Notes under the pieces: model-generated | Databases searched by the model: none | Told to the model about the DNA's origin: nothing | What the model saw: the letters and a program-made list of their open reading frames with translations, nothing else | Assembly (NCBI GenBank): GCA_045631425.1 | Contig: JAZQUR010000085.1 | Span: 1 to 64,000 of the forward strand | DNA: 64,000 nucleotides | Direction: 5' to 3' | DNA from: Treponema_I sp045631425 | GTDB taxonomy: Bacteria > Spirochaetota > Spirochaetia > Treponematales > Treponemataceae | Shown: positions 1-8,187 of the stretch, in pieces | How positions within the stretch are numbered: position 1 is the stretch's first letter | Layout of the letters: each line of letters opens with the position of its first letter | Translations under genes and position numbers: made by a program

Positions 1-1
1 A

Positions 2-1528
2 TCAAAAGCTACATTGATAAGTACATCTTCTCCAAAAATTGAAGATGGTAAAGTTTCTGTGGGTTTTAACAACATTAGAGTGGGGTTAAAAGTTGTAATT
101 GCTGTTGAACTTTACGAAATCTCGGCTTCTAATAGCAAAAATCTTATTTACGTTGGGGAGTCTGATATTTTTACAGTGAAAAATACTAAAAATTCTGTAC
201 AAGTAAAATTGGAAAAAGTCCAATCGGGCGAATCTGATGACACAGGAAATTTAGAAGTGATTTTGGAGGATTTTTCATTTTTTACACAAAATAATGGTGT
301 AGGCGATATCCCTGTTGAAACTGGGTATGTGAAAACTGATGAATATATCCAAGTAACTGTAAATGATACAACAGATCTTTGGTCATATTATGTAAAAACT
401 AAGGCTGAAAGAAGTTTTGAGCCAGGAAAAAACTACAAAGTGTCAGTAGACTTAAAAGCAGACGAAAAAACTGTTATTGAAGTTTCAGCCAACAGAGCGG
501 ATATGTATTTTACAGTAGGAACAGAGTGGAACACATTTTCATTTGAAACTGGACTCATTCAGATGGAGGAAATCAGTCAAATATCAATTGGGTGTGGTTT
601 GTCAAAAAATACATACATAAGAAATCTCATAATTGAAGAATACACTTCTATTTTGCCAACTTTAAGTTTTAATATTGAAACATACGGAATCCAAGAATAT
701 TTGAATTCTGATATAGATGAACCAATTCTTCAAGTAGAAAGGGTGTTTGATGGAACAGGTATGAAAGAACTTGGTCATAAACTAAAACTAAATTCTACAG
801 GTGTAACATTTCAAATTCGAAGCTATGGAATGCCTAATCAATTAAACGTGGCAAACTTTGAAATGGAAACTGCAAATGAATTGTTAACTTCCGCTCCAAA
901 AAAAGTAGATACAGATTTTTCTTCGAATTATGCAAATTCTTGGATTGACGGAAGTGAAATCACTCCTAATAATGTAAGACGTGCTGTGTATTTCCCTTTA
1001 TATGCAGATGAAATTGAAGATTTTGAAAACATAGAAGCAACTTCAGCTAATAATCAAAATCTTGTTCCTTGCGCTATAGAAGGCTTTTTGCAAGAATATG
1101 GGGAAGTTCCAGAACATCCAATTTATATTCGTGGGTTTGGAATTTCTTCTGCATCAAATTTGGAAAATACTGGAAAAACTTTTGCTATAAAAGTTGACGA
1201 TAATTTTTATAAGAGCTATGAACTTCCTTTTTCTGCGGATGTAAAAAATTTGACTCCAAATAGTGAAGTAGTATTTGATGTTCTTTTGGCAAATGATTTT
1301 GATCAAAATAATGTTGGAAATACTTTTAATTGGAATGATTGTACAAGATTTTTATACAGTACAGAATCACGCAAAGAATTTGCTGATGGACAACTTGAAT
1401 TTTATTGTGGAACTTCAACTGATGATAATCCAACTTACAATTTGAAAAATATTTCTAATGATGAAATTAGAGGAAAAATAATTTTAACTCCAAACTTGAA
1501 AGTTGAAATTGTTGTAGCAGAAGAATAA
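2..1528 (+). CDS. Hypothetical protein, C-terminal part, with carbohydrate-binding-like domain
   Basis: The reading frame is open from the first base of the window, so the 5' end is missing. A TTG at 14 has no ribosome binding site and is unlikely to be the true start. About 508 codons remain. The stretch around residues 95-205 (counted from the TTG) has the rhythm of a jelly-roll carbohydrate-binding module: a GKNYKVSVDLKAD strand, then a TVGTEWNTFSFETG strand, then a closing IRNLIIEE strand. The rest is rich in Asn, Thr and Glu, has almost no Cys and shows no catalytic motif I recognise. It could be a secreted or surface adhesin or a phage-tail-like fibre. The sugar-binding idea rests only on pattern similarity. 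Function unknown. Confidence 0.6.
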   Translation, partial: SKATLISTSSPKIEDGKVSVGFNNIRVGLKVVIAVELYEISASNSKNLIYVGESDIFTVKNTKNSVQVKLEKVQSGESDDTGNLEVILEDFSFFTQNNGVGDIPVETGYVKTDEYIQVTVNDTTDLWSYYVKTKAERSFEPGKNYKVSVDLKADEKTVIEVSANRADMYFTVGTEWNTFSFETGLIQMEEISQISIGCGLSKNTYIRNLIIEEYTSILPTLSFNIETYGIQEYLNSDIDEPILQVERVFDGTGMKELGHKLKLNSTGVTFQIRSYGMPNQLNVANFEMETANELLTSAPKKVDTDFSSNYANSWIDGSEITPNNVRRAVYFPLYADEIEDFENIEATSANNQNLVPCAIEGFLQEYGEVPEHPIYIRGFGISSASNLENTGKTFAIKVDDNFYKSYELPFSADVKNLTPNSEVVFDVLLANDFDQNNVGNTFNWNDCTRFLYSTESRKEFADGQLEFYCGTSTDDNPTYNLKNISNDEIRGKIILTPNLKVEIVVAEE

Positions 1529-1533
1529 TCCTA

Positions 1534-1591
1534 CGCCAGATTGGAATGGTTTTTGGCTCGCCAAAAAGTCCGAAGGACCGAGCCTCTGGCG
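1534..1591. repeat. Nested inverted repeat in the 3' flank of the first gene
   Basis: Three nested stems are visible: CGCCAGA (1534-1540) with TCTGGCG (1585-1591), GGCTCG (1555-1560) with CGAGCC (1579-1584), and GTCC (1568-1571) with GGAC (1575-1578). The two outer stems are contiguous on the 3' side, with a 14-nt bulge on the 5' side. The block is clearly richer in G+C than its neighbours and has no T-run, so it is not an ordinary intrinsic terminator. It lies between convergent genes. Confidence 0.55.
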
Positions 1592-1632
1592 GGCCATGGA
1601 AAGCTGGACCCACGTGAGGAAAGAGGTTCGTC

Positions 1633-2361
1633 CTAATTATTTTCAAAAGTTGCGTAAATCTGATTTATGGATTCGGTGTAAATCCCCGGTTTGTCGTAGA
1701 CGATCAAGTTTTCGTGGATTTTTAATCGTGGATTTCCGTTTTTTCGGGCTTCTATCAAAACGAGATTTGGTTCTTTGCCTAAAAATGGAGAAATTAGCTG
1801 CATTTCCTTTGGCTCGATTTTGTGATTTATCAGGGCGTTAAAAATCTCTGGGATACGAAAAGGTTTGTGAATCATAAAAAATTTGCCGCAAGGTTTTAGC
1901 AAATAATCTGCCGCTGAAATTATATCCTCAAGGTTGCACAAGATTTCGTGACGGGCGATGGATTTTGCATCAGATGGATTTTGCTTTCCGTGCTCATTTA
2001 TCATGTAAGGCGGATTTGTAACAACAACATCAAAACTGTGTTTTGCAAAATTTTCGGAAACAGACTTAATATCACCCTGGATAATTTTGATTTTATCGCC
2101 CAAATTGTTCAAAGCAACACTTCGCTGAGCTAAATCTACATTTTCAGCTTGGATTTCTAGCCCTGTTAGAGATTTTGCCCGAGATTTTGTCAGTAACAGC
2201 GGAATAATCCCGTTTCCAGTTCCCAAATCAATAACATTTTCACCATTGCGAATTTTCTCAAATGCAAAATGGCTTAAAAGTACTGCATCAATTCCGAACT
2301 TGAAGCGGTCTGAGTCTTGAATAATTTTGTATCCGTTTTTTAATGTATCAACAATTTCCAT
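1633..2361 (-). CDS. tRNA1(Val) (adenine-37-N6)-methyltransferase-like protein (TrmN6/YfiC family)
   Basis: A 242-residue class I SAM-dependent methyltransferase. It has the SAM-binding loop DLGTGNGIIPLLL at about residues 45-57, an acidic GLEIQAENV strand end, and the catalytic NPPY tetrad at about 116-119 that marks N6-adenine and N5-glutamine methyltransferases. Length and the N-terminal KNGYKIIQDSDRFKFGIDAVLL motif fit COG4123 (TrmN6), which methylates A37 of tRNA-Val. The ATG at 2361 was chosen over the TTG at 2364. There is no Shine-Dalgarno, and a -10 box lies 7 nt upstream (see the promoter entry), so the mRNA may be leaderless. It is a single-gene unit, convergent with the preceding gene. 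Confidence 0.8.
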   Translation of the reverse strand: MEIVDTLKNGYKIIQDSDRFKFGIDAVLLSHFAFEKIRNGENVIDLGTGNGIIPLLLTKSRAKSLTGLEIQAENVDLAQRSVALNNLGDKIKIIQGDIKSVSENFAKHSFDVVVTNPPYMINEHGKQNPSDAKSIARHEILCNLEDIISAADYLLKPCGKFFMIHKPFRIPEIFNALINHKIEPKEMQLISPFLGKEPNLVLIEARKNGNPRLKIHENLIVYDKPGIYTESINQIYATFENN

Positions 2362-2368
2362 CAAGTGG

Positions 2369-2397
2369 ATTATAAAAAACTTTCTTGATTTTGTCAG
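2369..2397 (-). promoter_or_regulatory. Sigma-70-type promoter of the trmN-like gene
   Basis: On the minus strand CTGACA (2397-2392) and TATAAT (2374-2369) are separated by 17 bp. The -10 box ends 7 nt before the ATG at 2361, so transcription would start at about the A of the start codon. Confidence 0.7.
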
Positions 2398-2598
2398 TAT
2401 TTCTAAAAATTATGTGTTGGAAAAGTTGTGCCACAGAGGAAATCAATTTGTATTAATTTAGTTTTTAATTTTGATTATGGAAAACTTACAAAAAAAAACG
2501 ATATTCTTTTTATCATCTAACTCTATTCAAACATTATGAATTGTGGTTATCCCTTGAAGAACCTACTTTTTTATGATAAAGTCGAGATAGGGGGAAAC

Positions 2599-3111
2599 AT
2601 GAAAGTAGCAATCTTTTTTGGTTCAAAATCAGATACAAATACAATGAAGGGAGCTGCCGAAGTTTTAAAAACTTTTGGTGTTGAATACAGTTCTTATATC
2701 CTATCTGCTCATCGTTCTAGTGAGCTTTTACATGAAACAATCAAAAAATGTGAAGCCGAAAACGTGGAAGTTATTATTGCAGGAGCTGGACTTGCAGCTC
2801 ACTTACCAGGCGTTATTGCTTCTATGACTGTTTTGCCAGTTGTAGGCGTTCCTCTTGAATGTATGTCTATGGATGCAAAAGGAAGAAGCTCAAACGGTCT
2901 TGGTGGAATGGACGCACTTTTATCAATTGTGCAAATGCCAAAACAAATTCCTGTTGCAACTGTTGGAATTAACAATGCGGGAAATGCAGCTTATCTTGCT
3001 GTGGAAATTCTTGCTATCAAATATCCTGAATTAAAAGAAAAACTTCTTGCATTTAGAAAGCAACTTGCAGATGAAGCCAAAGAAAATGGCGGACTTGGGG
3101 TTGATTTATGA
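2599..3111 (+). CDS. purE: Phosphoribosylaminoimidazole carboxylase PurE (probably class II, CO2-using)
   Basis: A 170-residue PurE that interconverts AIR and a carboxylated product (CAIR) in purine synthesis. It has the GSKSD loop at the N-terminus, the SAHRSS motif at about 43-48, AGAGLAAHLPG at about 66-76, and LLSIVQMP near 115. The ATG at 2599 follows a strong AGGGGG ribosome site; the longer frame from 2536 has none. No purK is adjacent. Treponema denticola PurE is known to be a class II enzyme that uses CO2 directly, so the same is inferred here. It overlaps purF by 4 nt and heads a purE-purF-purM operon. Confidence 0.9.
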   Translation: MKVAIFFGSKSDTNTMKGAAEVLKTFGVEYSSYILSAHRSSELLHETIKKCEAENVEVIIAGAGLAAHLPGVIASMTVLPVVGVPLECMSMDAKGRSSNGLGGMDALLSIVQMPKQIPVATVGINNAGNAAYLAVEILAIKYPELKEKLLAFRKQLADEAKENGGLGVDL

Positions 3112-4466
3112 TTGATTCTAAATCAGAAAAAATCCATGAAAAATGTGGAGTAATGGGCGTTTTTCTTGATAAATCATCTTCTTCAAATGTAGCGGTGGAA
3201 ACTTGTTATTACGGTTTGCTTGGTCTTCAACATCGTGGTAAAGAAGCTTCTGGTATCGCTGTTTGCAATGGTGGCAAAATATACACAAAAAAAGCATTGG
3301 GAAATGTTTCTTCTGTTTTTTCAAAAGATGATTTTGCCATGAAAGGAAATGTTGCTTTAGGTCACGTTTTGTATTCTAACGAAAAAGTAGAAGAAAAAAA
3401 TGTTGAACCTGTTGTGATTTCATCTCTTTATGGTGATTTTGCTGTTGCTCACAATGGTGCCTTAACAAATTATGCTGAACTTCGAAAAAATATTTTAGAA
3501 TCTGGTGAATCTTTTGTTTCAGAAAGTGAATCAGAAATTGTTGCAAAATTGATTGCAAAGAATTCTAAAAATCGTTTTGAAAAGTCTTTAACTGAAGCTG
3601 TAAAACACTTGGAAGGCTCTTTTGCTTTGGTTGTTGCCAAAGAAGATGCCTTGATTGGTGCTAGAGATACTCGGGGCATTCGGCCTCTTGTTCTTGGAAA
3701 ATTGAAAAACGGTTGGGTTTTGGCAAGTGAAACAAGTGCTTTGGATGCAGTAAGCGCAGAGTTCGTTCGGGACGTAAATCCTGGTGAAATCGTGATTATT
3801 TCCGAAGACGGCGTTTTATCTTTTGAATTTGGTGATAATAAAGTTAAGCAAACTTGTCTTTTTGAATATGTTTGCTTTGCTCGTCCAGATTCTGTGATTG
3901 ACGGCATTTCTGTTCAAGAAGCTCGTCTACGTCTTGGCGCCACTCTTGCAAAAGAATGTCCTGTGGAGGCTGATGTTGTAATCGGTGTTCCAGATTCTGG
4001 CTTAGGCGCCGCAATGGGATATTCAAATGCTTCTGGTATTCCTTTTGCTTTGGGAATTGTTAAAAATCGTCACTTGGATACAAAAACAGTTTCTCCAAAA
4101 TCTGATAGCAACTTTTTTATCAAATTAAATGTTGTAAAATCAGATATTGAAGGAAAACGAGTTGTGATTGTAGATGATACTTTCCCAAGTTTACAAACTG
4201 CAACACATCTTGTATCTTTACTAAAGAAAGCTGGTGCAAAAGAAATCCATTATCGTGTGGCTAGCCCAATGATAAAAAGTCCATGTGTTTTTGGAATTGA
4301 TATTCCAAGTGGAAAGCATGAGCTTGCAAAAAACTTTTCTGAAGTTGAATTGGCAAAAGAAATTGGAGCTACATCTATTGGTTTTGTTTCAGTTGATGGA
4401 ATCTTGTCTTCTATTGAAGATATTATCCCAGAAAATTTTGGATATTGTTCAAATTGTTTTAGATAA
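3108..4466 (+). CDS. purF: Amidophosphoribosyltransferase PurF, divergent active sites
   Basis: A 452-residue PurF homologue, the enzyme that makes phosphoribosylamine from PRPP and glutamine. A 12-residue propeptide precedes the candidate N-terminal nucleophile Cys13 (KCGVMGVF), followed by an Ntn glutaminase domain (QHRGKEASGI, AHNGAL) and a phosphoribosyltransferase domain. Four Cys (250, 393, 447, 450) sit where Bacillus-type PurF binds its 4Fe-4S cluster. Two sites are unusual. The glutamine-site Arg of the usual GHVRY motif is Leu88 (GHVLYS). The PRPP loop, normally VDDSIVRGTT, reads VDDTFPSLQT at 355-364. It is the middle gene of the purE-purF-purM operon. It is probably still PurF, but its catalysis may differ. 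Confidence 0.85.
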   Translation: MIDSKSEKIHEKCGVMGVFLDKSSSSNVAVETCYYGLLGLQHRGKEASGIAVCNGGKIYTKKALGNVSSVFSKDDFAMKGNVALGHVLYSNEKVEEKNVEPVVISSLYGDFAVAHNGALTNYAELRKNILESGESFVSESESEIVAKLIAKNSKNRFEKSLTEAVKHLEGSFALVVAKEDALIGARDTRGIRPLVLGKLKNGWVLASETSALDAVSAEFVRDVNPGEIVIISEDGVLSFEFGDNKVKQTCLFEYVCFARPDSVIDGISVQEARLRLGATLAKECPVEADVVIGVPDSGLGAAMGYSNASGIPFALGIVKNRHLDTKTVSPKSDSNFFIKLNVVKSDIEGKRVVIVDDTFPSLQTATHLVSLLKKAGAKEIHYRVASPMIKSPCVFGIDIPSGKHELAKNFSEVELAKEIGATSIGFVSVDGILSSIEDIIPENFGYCSNCFR

Positions 4467-4506
4467 ATTTTAGACTTTTAGTCTGTAATATTAGGAGAAA
4501 GAAAGA

Positions 4507-5598
4507 ATGGCTATAGATTATAGACAATCTGGAGTTGATGTTGAAGAAGGTTACCGCGCTGTTGGTAAGTACAAAGCTCACGCAAAACGCACAAGTATTC
4601 CAGGCGTGTTAAACGGTCTTGGAAGTTTTGCTGGAATGTTTGAAGTTCCTGCAGGAATGAAAAATCCTGTTATGGTTTCTGGAACAGACGGTGTTGGAAC
4701 AAAACTTGATATCGCTTTCGAAATGAAAAAATACGATACAGTGGGAATTGACTGTGTTGCTATGAGTGTAAACGATATTTTGTGTACTGGTGCAAAACCT
4801 CTATACTTCTTGGACTACGTTGCTTGTGGTAAACTTGATTCTGATATCGCAGCTGATTTAGTAAAAGGTGTTGCAGACGGTTGTGTAGACTCAAACTGTG
4901 CTTTGCTTGGTGGTGAAACTGCTGAAATGCCAGGTTTCTACGACGAAGGAAAATACGATATTGCTGGTTTCGGTGTTGGAATTATCGAAAAAGAAGATGT
5001 TGTAACTGGTGCAAATATTGAAGAAGGTGATGTAATCATTGGTCTTTCTTCAACAGGTGTTCACTCAAATGGTTTTTCATTGGTAAGAAAACTTGTTACA
5101 GATTATGACACACCATTTAATGGAAAAACAATTGGGGAAGCTTTACTTGAACCAACTCGCATTTACGTTCGTCCAGTTCTTGCTATCTTAGAAAAATTCC
5201 GTTCTAGTGTACACGGTATGGTTCACGTAACAGGTGGCGGATTTTATGAAAATGTGCCACGTATGTTCCCAGAAGCAAACAAAAAACGCGAAGAAGCTGG
5301 TAAAGCTCCATTAATTTCTGTTTTCAAAAAAGGTTCATGGGAAATTCCTGCAATCTTCACAGAACTTGAAAATCGTGGTGCTGCAAAAGAAAGAATGTTT
5401 AACACATTTAACATGGGAATTGGCTTTATGTTAGCTGTAAAAGCTGACCAAGCAGAAGAAATTGTAAAAGCATTTGCTGATTTTGCTGCAAAAGATGAAG
5501 GTCGCTGTTCAACAATGAAAGCTTCTATTATCGGTAAAGTTGTAGCAGCTTCTGGAAAAGCTGAAACTCAAGAAGAACAAGTTCTTTTTGAAGACTAG
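4507..5598 (+). CDS. purM: Phosphoribosylformylglycinamidine cyclo-ligase (AIR synthetase)
   Basis: A 363-residue PurM, which closes the imidazole ring with ATP to make AIR, the substrate of PurE encoded two genes upstream. Visible hallmarks are DYRQSGVD at the N-terminus, the SGTDGVGTKL ATP-binding strand at about 58-67, DCVAMSVNDILCTGA at about 82-96, GGETAEMPG at about 136-144, and SSTGVHSNGFSLVRK. The start has an AGGAGA site 7 nt upstream. It is the last gene of the purine operon, 40 nt after purF. It converges on the next gene with only 15 nt between stops and no obvious terminator. Confidence 0.95.
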   Translation: MAIDYRQSGVDVEEGYRAVGKYKAHAKRTSIPGVLNGLGSFAGMFEVPAGMKNPVMVSGTDGVGTKLDIAFEMKKYDTVGIDCVAMSVNDILCTGAKPLYFLDYVACGKLDSDIAADLVKGVADGCVDSNCALLGGETAEMPGFYDEGKYDIAGFGVGIIEKEDVVTGANIEEGDVIIGLSSTGVHSNGFSLVRKLVTDYDTPFNGKTIGEALLEPTRIYVRPVLAILEKFRSSVHGMVHVTGGGFYENVPRMFPEANKKREEAGKAPLISVFKKGSWEIPAIFTELENRGAAKERMFNTFNMGIGFMLAVKADQAEEIVKAFADFAAKDEGRCSTMKASIIGKVVAASGKAETQEEQVLFED

Positions 5599-5613
5599 TT
5601 TAATATCAATTTG

Positions 5614-7113
5614 TTAATCTAAAGCCCAAAACTCTAGCTTTTCGTTGGTGGATGGGTGAATAAAAGACAAATAAAAGCTGTGAAGCATTAATCGCTTTGC
5701 AGCTTTTTTATTTTCAGATGGATTTCCTTTTCCGTAGCCGTACAAATCATCGCCTAAAATTGGAGAGTGAAATCCTTTTTCGTGGGCAGAGTGAAGTCTA
5801 AGTTGATGAGTCCTTCCAGTTAGGGGAGTGTATTCTACAACGGGATTTCGCTGTCTTATCAAGTCAATTTCTTCTGATTTTGAAATTCTAAAACATTTTA
5901 TAGCTTTTTTACTTTCTTCCAAGGATAAAACTCGCCATTGAGTAAGCCCCTCTTTTCCGTAAACTTCATCGTAAATCTGGTGAGGACGATTATCCACATC
6001 AAGTCGGAATTTTAGCTTAATATCACCTTCAAGAGGTTTTGAGGTGCCGAGAGTTTTTGTAACAGTTACACCATCCCCGATTTTGATTGAATCTGCCAAA
6101 ACCGCGAAATATTTTTTATCTACTTTTCCTTCCATAAATTGAATGGAAAGATTTCGGTGAGCTTCCGCATTAAAGGCTAAAACCAAAAGTCCAGAAGTGT
6201 CCATATCCAAGCGATGTACAGAAGGTTGGGGAATGCAGCCTTGCGGTGAAAGTTCGTACAAAAAACGAAGACGAGTTGTTACAGAATCAAGCTTGTCTTC
6301 TCCGCGGCCCGGAATTGATAAAAGCCCACTTTGCTTGTTGATGACGCAAATATCCTCATCTTGATAGAGAATCTCTAAGCCCAAAATATGGGGCAAAATA
6401 AAAGAGCATTTTTCATCACAAGGATGATAAAAACTTTTATGATGTTTTGTGGCAGATTTGTTTTCTGGGCCGTAGTAAAATTCTGCCACGGAAATTGGTC
6501 GTAGCCCAAGTCGGAAAGCCTCGGATAAAAGTTTTGGCGCACAACATTCGCCGCAACCTGTTGGAGGAAGTTCTCCTTCATTTACAATTTCTGAAAAAGT
6601 TTTTTTGCTACCGTTAAATGTGTAAAATTCGTATAAATCAAAAATATCTTTCATAGATTGATGGGAAAGATTTTTTCGCTTTGTTTTTAGTTCTTTTAGT
6701 GTTTCATCTAGGGTGATGTCAATTTTGTCTTGGGATTTGTTGATTTTTTGAGTGTGTTCTAACTGAGATATTTTATCAGTTAAGAGATGGATTTCTTTGT
6801 CAGAGTCTTTTATAAGTTGATTAAAAGCATTTTCATCCAAAAGTGGTGGGGCCCAAGTTTTCACTTGCCAAATGCTGTTAAACTGTCCGGAAAAGGCTTT
6901 CAGTGTGTGAAAGTTTCCAGAAACGTCTTTTGCTACGAGGACCCCAAACATTATGCCAAGATTTTTTTCATAAAGATGATTTAGAGAAAGTTTTGGATTT
7001 GGAGTTTCCCCATTTTCTATTGCATAAAAATCAACAGACTGATAGGAATCAAGTTTTTCCATAAGAGAAAGACATTCAGTTTTTGCAAGTTCTTCGTTAA
7101 AAGGCGGAAACAT
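5614..7113 (-). CDS. RluA-family pseudouridine synthase with long N-terminal Cys-containing domain
   Basis: A 499-residue protein. The C-terminal half (about 245-499) is an RluA/RluC/RluD-type pseudouridine synthase with the catalytic HRLDMDTSGLL motif (Asp303) and the TGRTHQLRLH motif. About 245 residues precede it, containing a coiled-coil-like stretch (about 100-150), a CGECCAPK cluster (Cys187, 190, 191) and a later HPCDEKC (Cys232, 236) that together look like a metal site. Long RluA proteins with this N-terminal block occur in several bacterial phyla; their RNA target is not evident here. A second, short RluA-like gene lies at 47537. No Shine-Dalgarno is seen, and TATATT lies 7 nt before the ATG. 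Confidence 0.8.
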   Translation of the reverse strand: MFPPFNEELAKTECLSLMEKLDSYQSVDFYAIENGETPNPKLSLNHLYEKNLGIMFGVLVAKDVSGNFHTLKAFSGQFNSIWQVKTWAPPLLDENAFNQLIKDSDKEIHLLTDKISQLEHTQKINKSQDKIDITLDETLKELKTKRKNLSHQSMKDIFDLYEFYTFNGSKKTFSEIVNEGELPPTGCGECCAPKLLSEAFRLGLRPISVAEFYYGPENKSATKHHKSFYHPCDEKCSFILPHILGLEILYQDEDICVINKQSGLLSIPGRGEDKLDSVTTRLRFLYELSPQGCIPQPSVHRLDMDTSGLLVLAFNAEAHRNLSIQFMEGKVDKKYFAVLADSIKIGDGVTVTKTLGTSKPLEGDIKLKFRLDVDNRPHQIYDEVYGKEGLTQWRVLSLEESKKAIKCFRISKSEEIDLIRQRNPVVEYTPLTGRTHQLRLHSAHEKGFHSPILGDDLYGYGKGNPSENKKAAKRLMLHSFYLSFIHPSTNEKLEFWALD

Positions 7114-7138
7114 AGGTTTTAATATACCCTAGAATCGA

Positions 7139-7183
7139 TTTTTTTTCTATGTTGGTAAACTACTGTCTTCGAAAAAATCTAAG
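7139..7183. repeat. 45-bp direct repeat, copy 1
   Basis: This 45-nt block starts with eight T and ends in AAAAAATCTAAG. It matches 7760-7804 at 43 of 45 positions (t/g at position 18, t/c at position 31). The two copies bracket the DUF4160-like gene pair. Confidence 0.85.
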
Positions 7184-7200
7184 TTTTACAAAGCACTTAT

Positions 7201-7476
7201 TTATTCATAAAATTTGATATCAGAATCGTAGTAGGTTTTCCAAAAACTAATAAAATCAAAGTAATAACTTTGCATTATTGAAAAAATTCTGGATAAATCT
7301 TTTGATGGGATTTTACCTTTGTTGTGTGCAATTTTAAATGAACCATTTGATAAAACCCAAATTTTTGTATCATTTTCAGATGGGTTTCCTTTTGCTATGT
7401 GAAAATGAATTGGTTCACTATTTTCATTTGACCAAAAATATATTTTGTATCCTAAAGTTCTGATATAAATTGGCAT
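7201..7476 (-). CDS. DUF4160-family small protein (toxin-antitoxin-like)
   Basis: A 91-residue protein with the DUF4160 pattern: MPIYIRTLGYKIYFWSNE at the start, an IHFHIAKG box, and a C-terminal basic helix. DUF4160 proteins usually sit next to another small protein and have been proposed to belong to toxin-antitoxin-like modules; their biochemical role is not established. The ATG at 7476 shares its A with the stop codon of the upstream gene (TAATG), so the pair is translationally coupled. It is flanked by 45-bp direct repeats, which suggests it was acquired as a cassette. Confidence 0.7.
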   Translation of the reverse strand: MPIYIRTLGYKIYFWSNENSEPIHFHIAKGNPSENDTKIWVLSNGSFKIAHNKGKIPSKDLSRIFSIMQSYYFDFISFWKTYYDSDIKFYE

Positions 7477-7703
7477 TAAGCTATTTCCGCAGCATCAAAA
7501 TTTCTAAGAGCAGTAATTGCAGGATAAATTTGTTTTAAGTATTCTTGAAAATATCGATTTTTTTCTTCATCGAAATTACTATGAATAATATCTCCATTGT
7601 TTTGAAGTAGTATTGATTCTGCTGTATTTTCATCTTCAAAACAAACATCATTGTCTGTATATGAAATGTAAATTCCATCTTTTGAGCAAAATTGCTTTCT
7701 CAT
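7476..7703 (-). CDS. Small acidic protein coupled to the DUF4160-like gene
   Basis: A 75-residue acidic protein of unrecognised family. The start at 7703 (MRKQFCSKDG) is supported by an AGGAGA site 8 nt upstream; the longer frame to 7733 is not. It is first in a two-gene unit and overlaps the DUF4160-like start by one base. By position it would be the antitoxin-like or regulatory partner, but no DNA-binding motif is clear. It ends in a predicted helix (FQEYLKQIYPAITALRNF). Confidence 0.55.
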   Translation of the reverse strand: MRKQFCSKDGIYISYTDNDVCFEDENTAESILLQNNGDIIHSNFDEEKNRYFQEYLKQIYPAITALRNFDAAEIA

Positions 7704-7759
7704 AACACTATCTCCTATAACTAAAAAATACAACTACTTGCAATTTAATGCAAGTCTCT

Positions 7760-7804
7760 TTTTTTTTCTATGTTGGGAAACTACTGTCTCCGAAAAAATC
7801 TAAG
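7760..7804. repeat. 45-bp direct repeat, copy 2
   Basis: Second copy of the 7139-7183 repeat, same orientation, 621 bp apart start to start. Each copy lies just upstream of a minus-strand gene. Confidence 0.85.
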
Positions 7805-8187
7805 GAACCTTAAACTTTATCACTAGGCATAGCCCCGATTGGAAGCCCGTAGTTCCCAAGGGATGAAGTTCCTTGGGAATGAGCCGAATAGGCGTTCTCG
7901 CAACGAGCATGAAATGCGAAGTTTCAAGCGAGGCTGGAAAGCGGGTTGGGAACCAACTGCTCTAGACTAGAAAATTACGTCCTGTAATTTTCTAGTCTGC
8001 GAGAATTTTCTAGCGATAATTCTCGCTTAGCTTTAATCGGACGTCCATGTCCGACATAAAAGAAAATGAAAAAATCCCATCTTACTGAATTCCCAATTCT
8101 TAATTCTTAATTAATTTCCGTTTTCTTTTCTCATATTTTTTTGTATCTTTATAGATATTGATTTTTTGCGTAAATATTCAAGAAATA
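7805..8187. other. Non-coding region with an array of perfect hairpins
   Basis: The 584 bp from 7704 to dapA hold no plausible gene. From 7853 to 8054 there is a run of unrelated perfect hairpins: TTCCCAAGG with its complement (7853-7861/7871-7879), CTCG (7897-7900/7904-7907), GCAT (7907-7910/7914-7917), a 15-bp stem with 5-nt loop (7964-7978/7984-7998), a 9-bp stem GCGAGAATT (7999-8007/8018-8026) and TCGGAC (8037-8042/8049-8054). The block is more G+C-rich than its flanks. It could be a degenerate mobile element, a structured RNA or a composite of intergenic repeats. Confidence 0.6.

Noticed and set aside
1596..1841. Open reading frame of 81 codons, plus strand
   Set aside because: It lies antisense to the trmN-like gene with no ribosome site and an Arg/Phe-rich, non-protein-like composition.
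2400..2598. Purine riboswitch before purE
   Set aside because: The conserved junction and loop sequences of the purine aptamer are not found.
7805..8187. Lysine riboswitch or integron attC site upstream of dapA
   Set aside because: The hairpins do not form the five-helix lysine riboswitch junction, the block is too far from the start, and no attC core sites or integrase are present.
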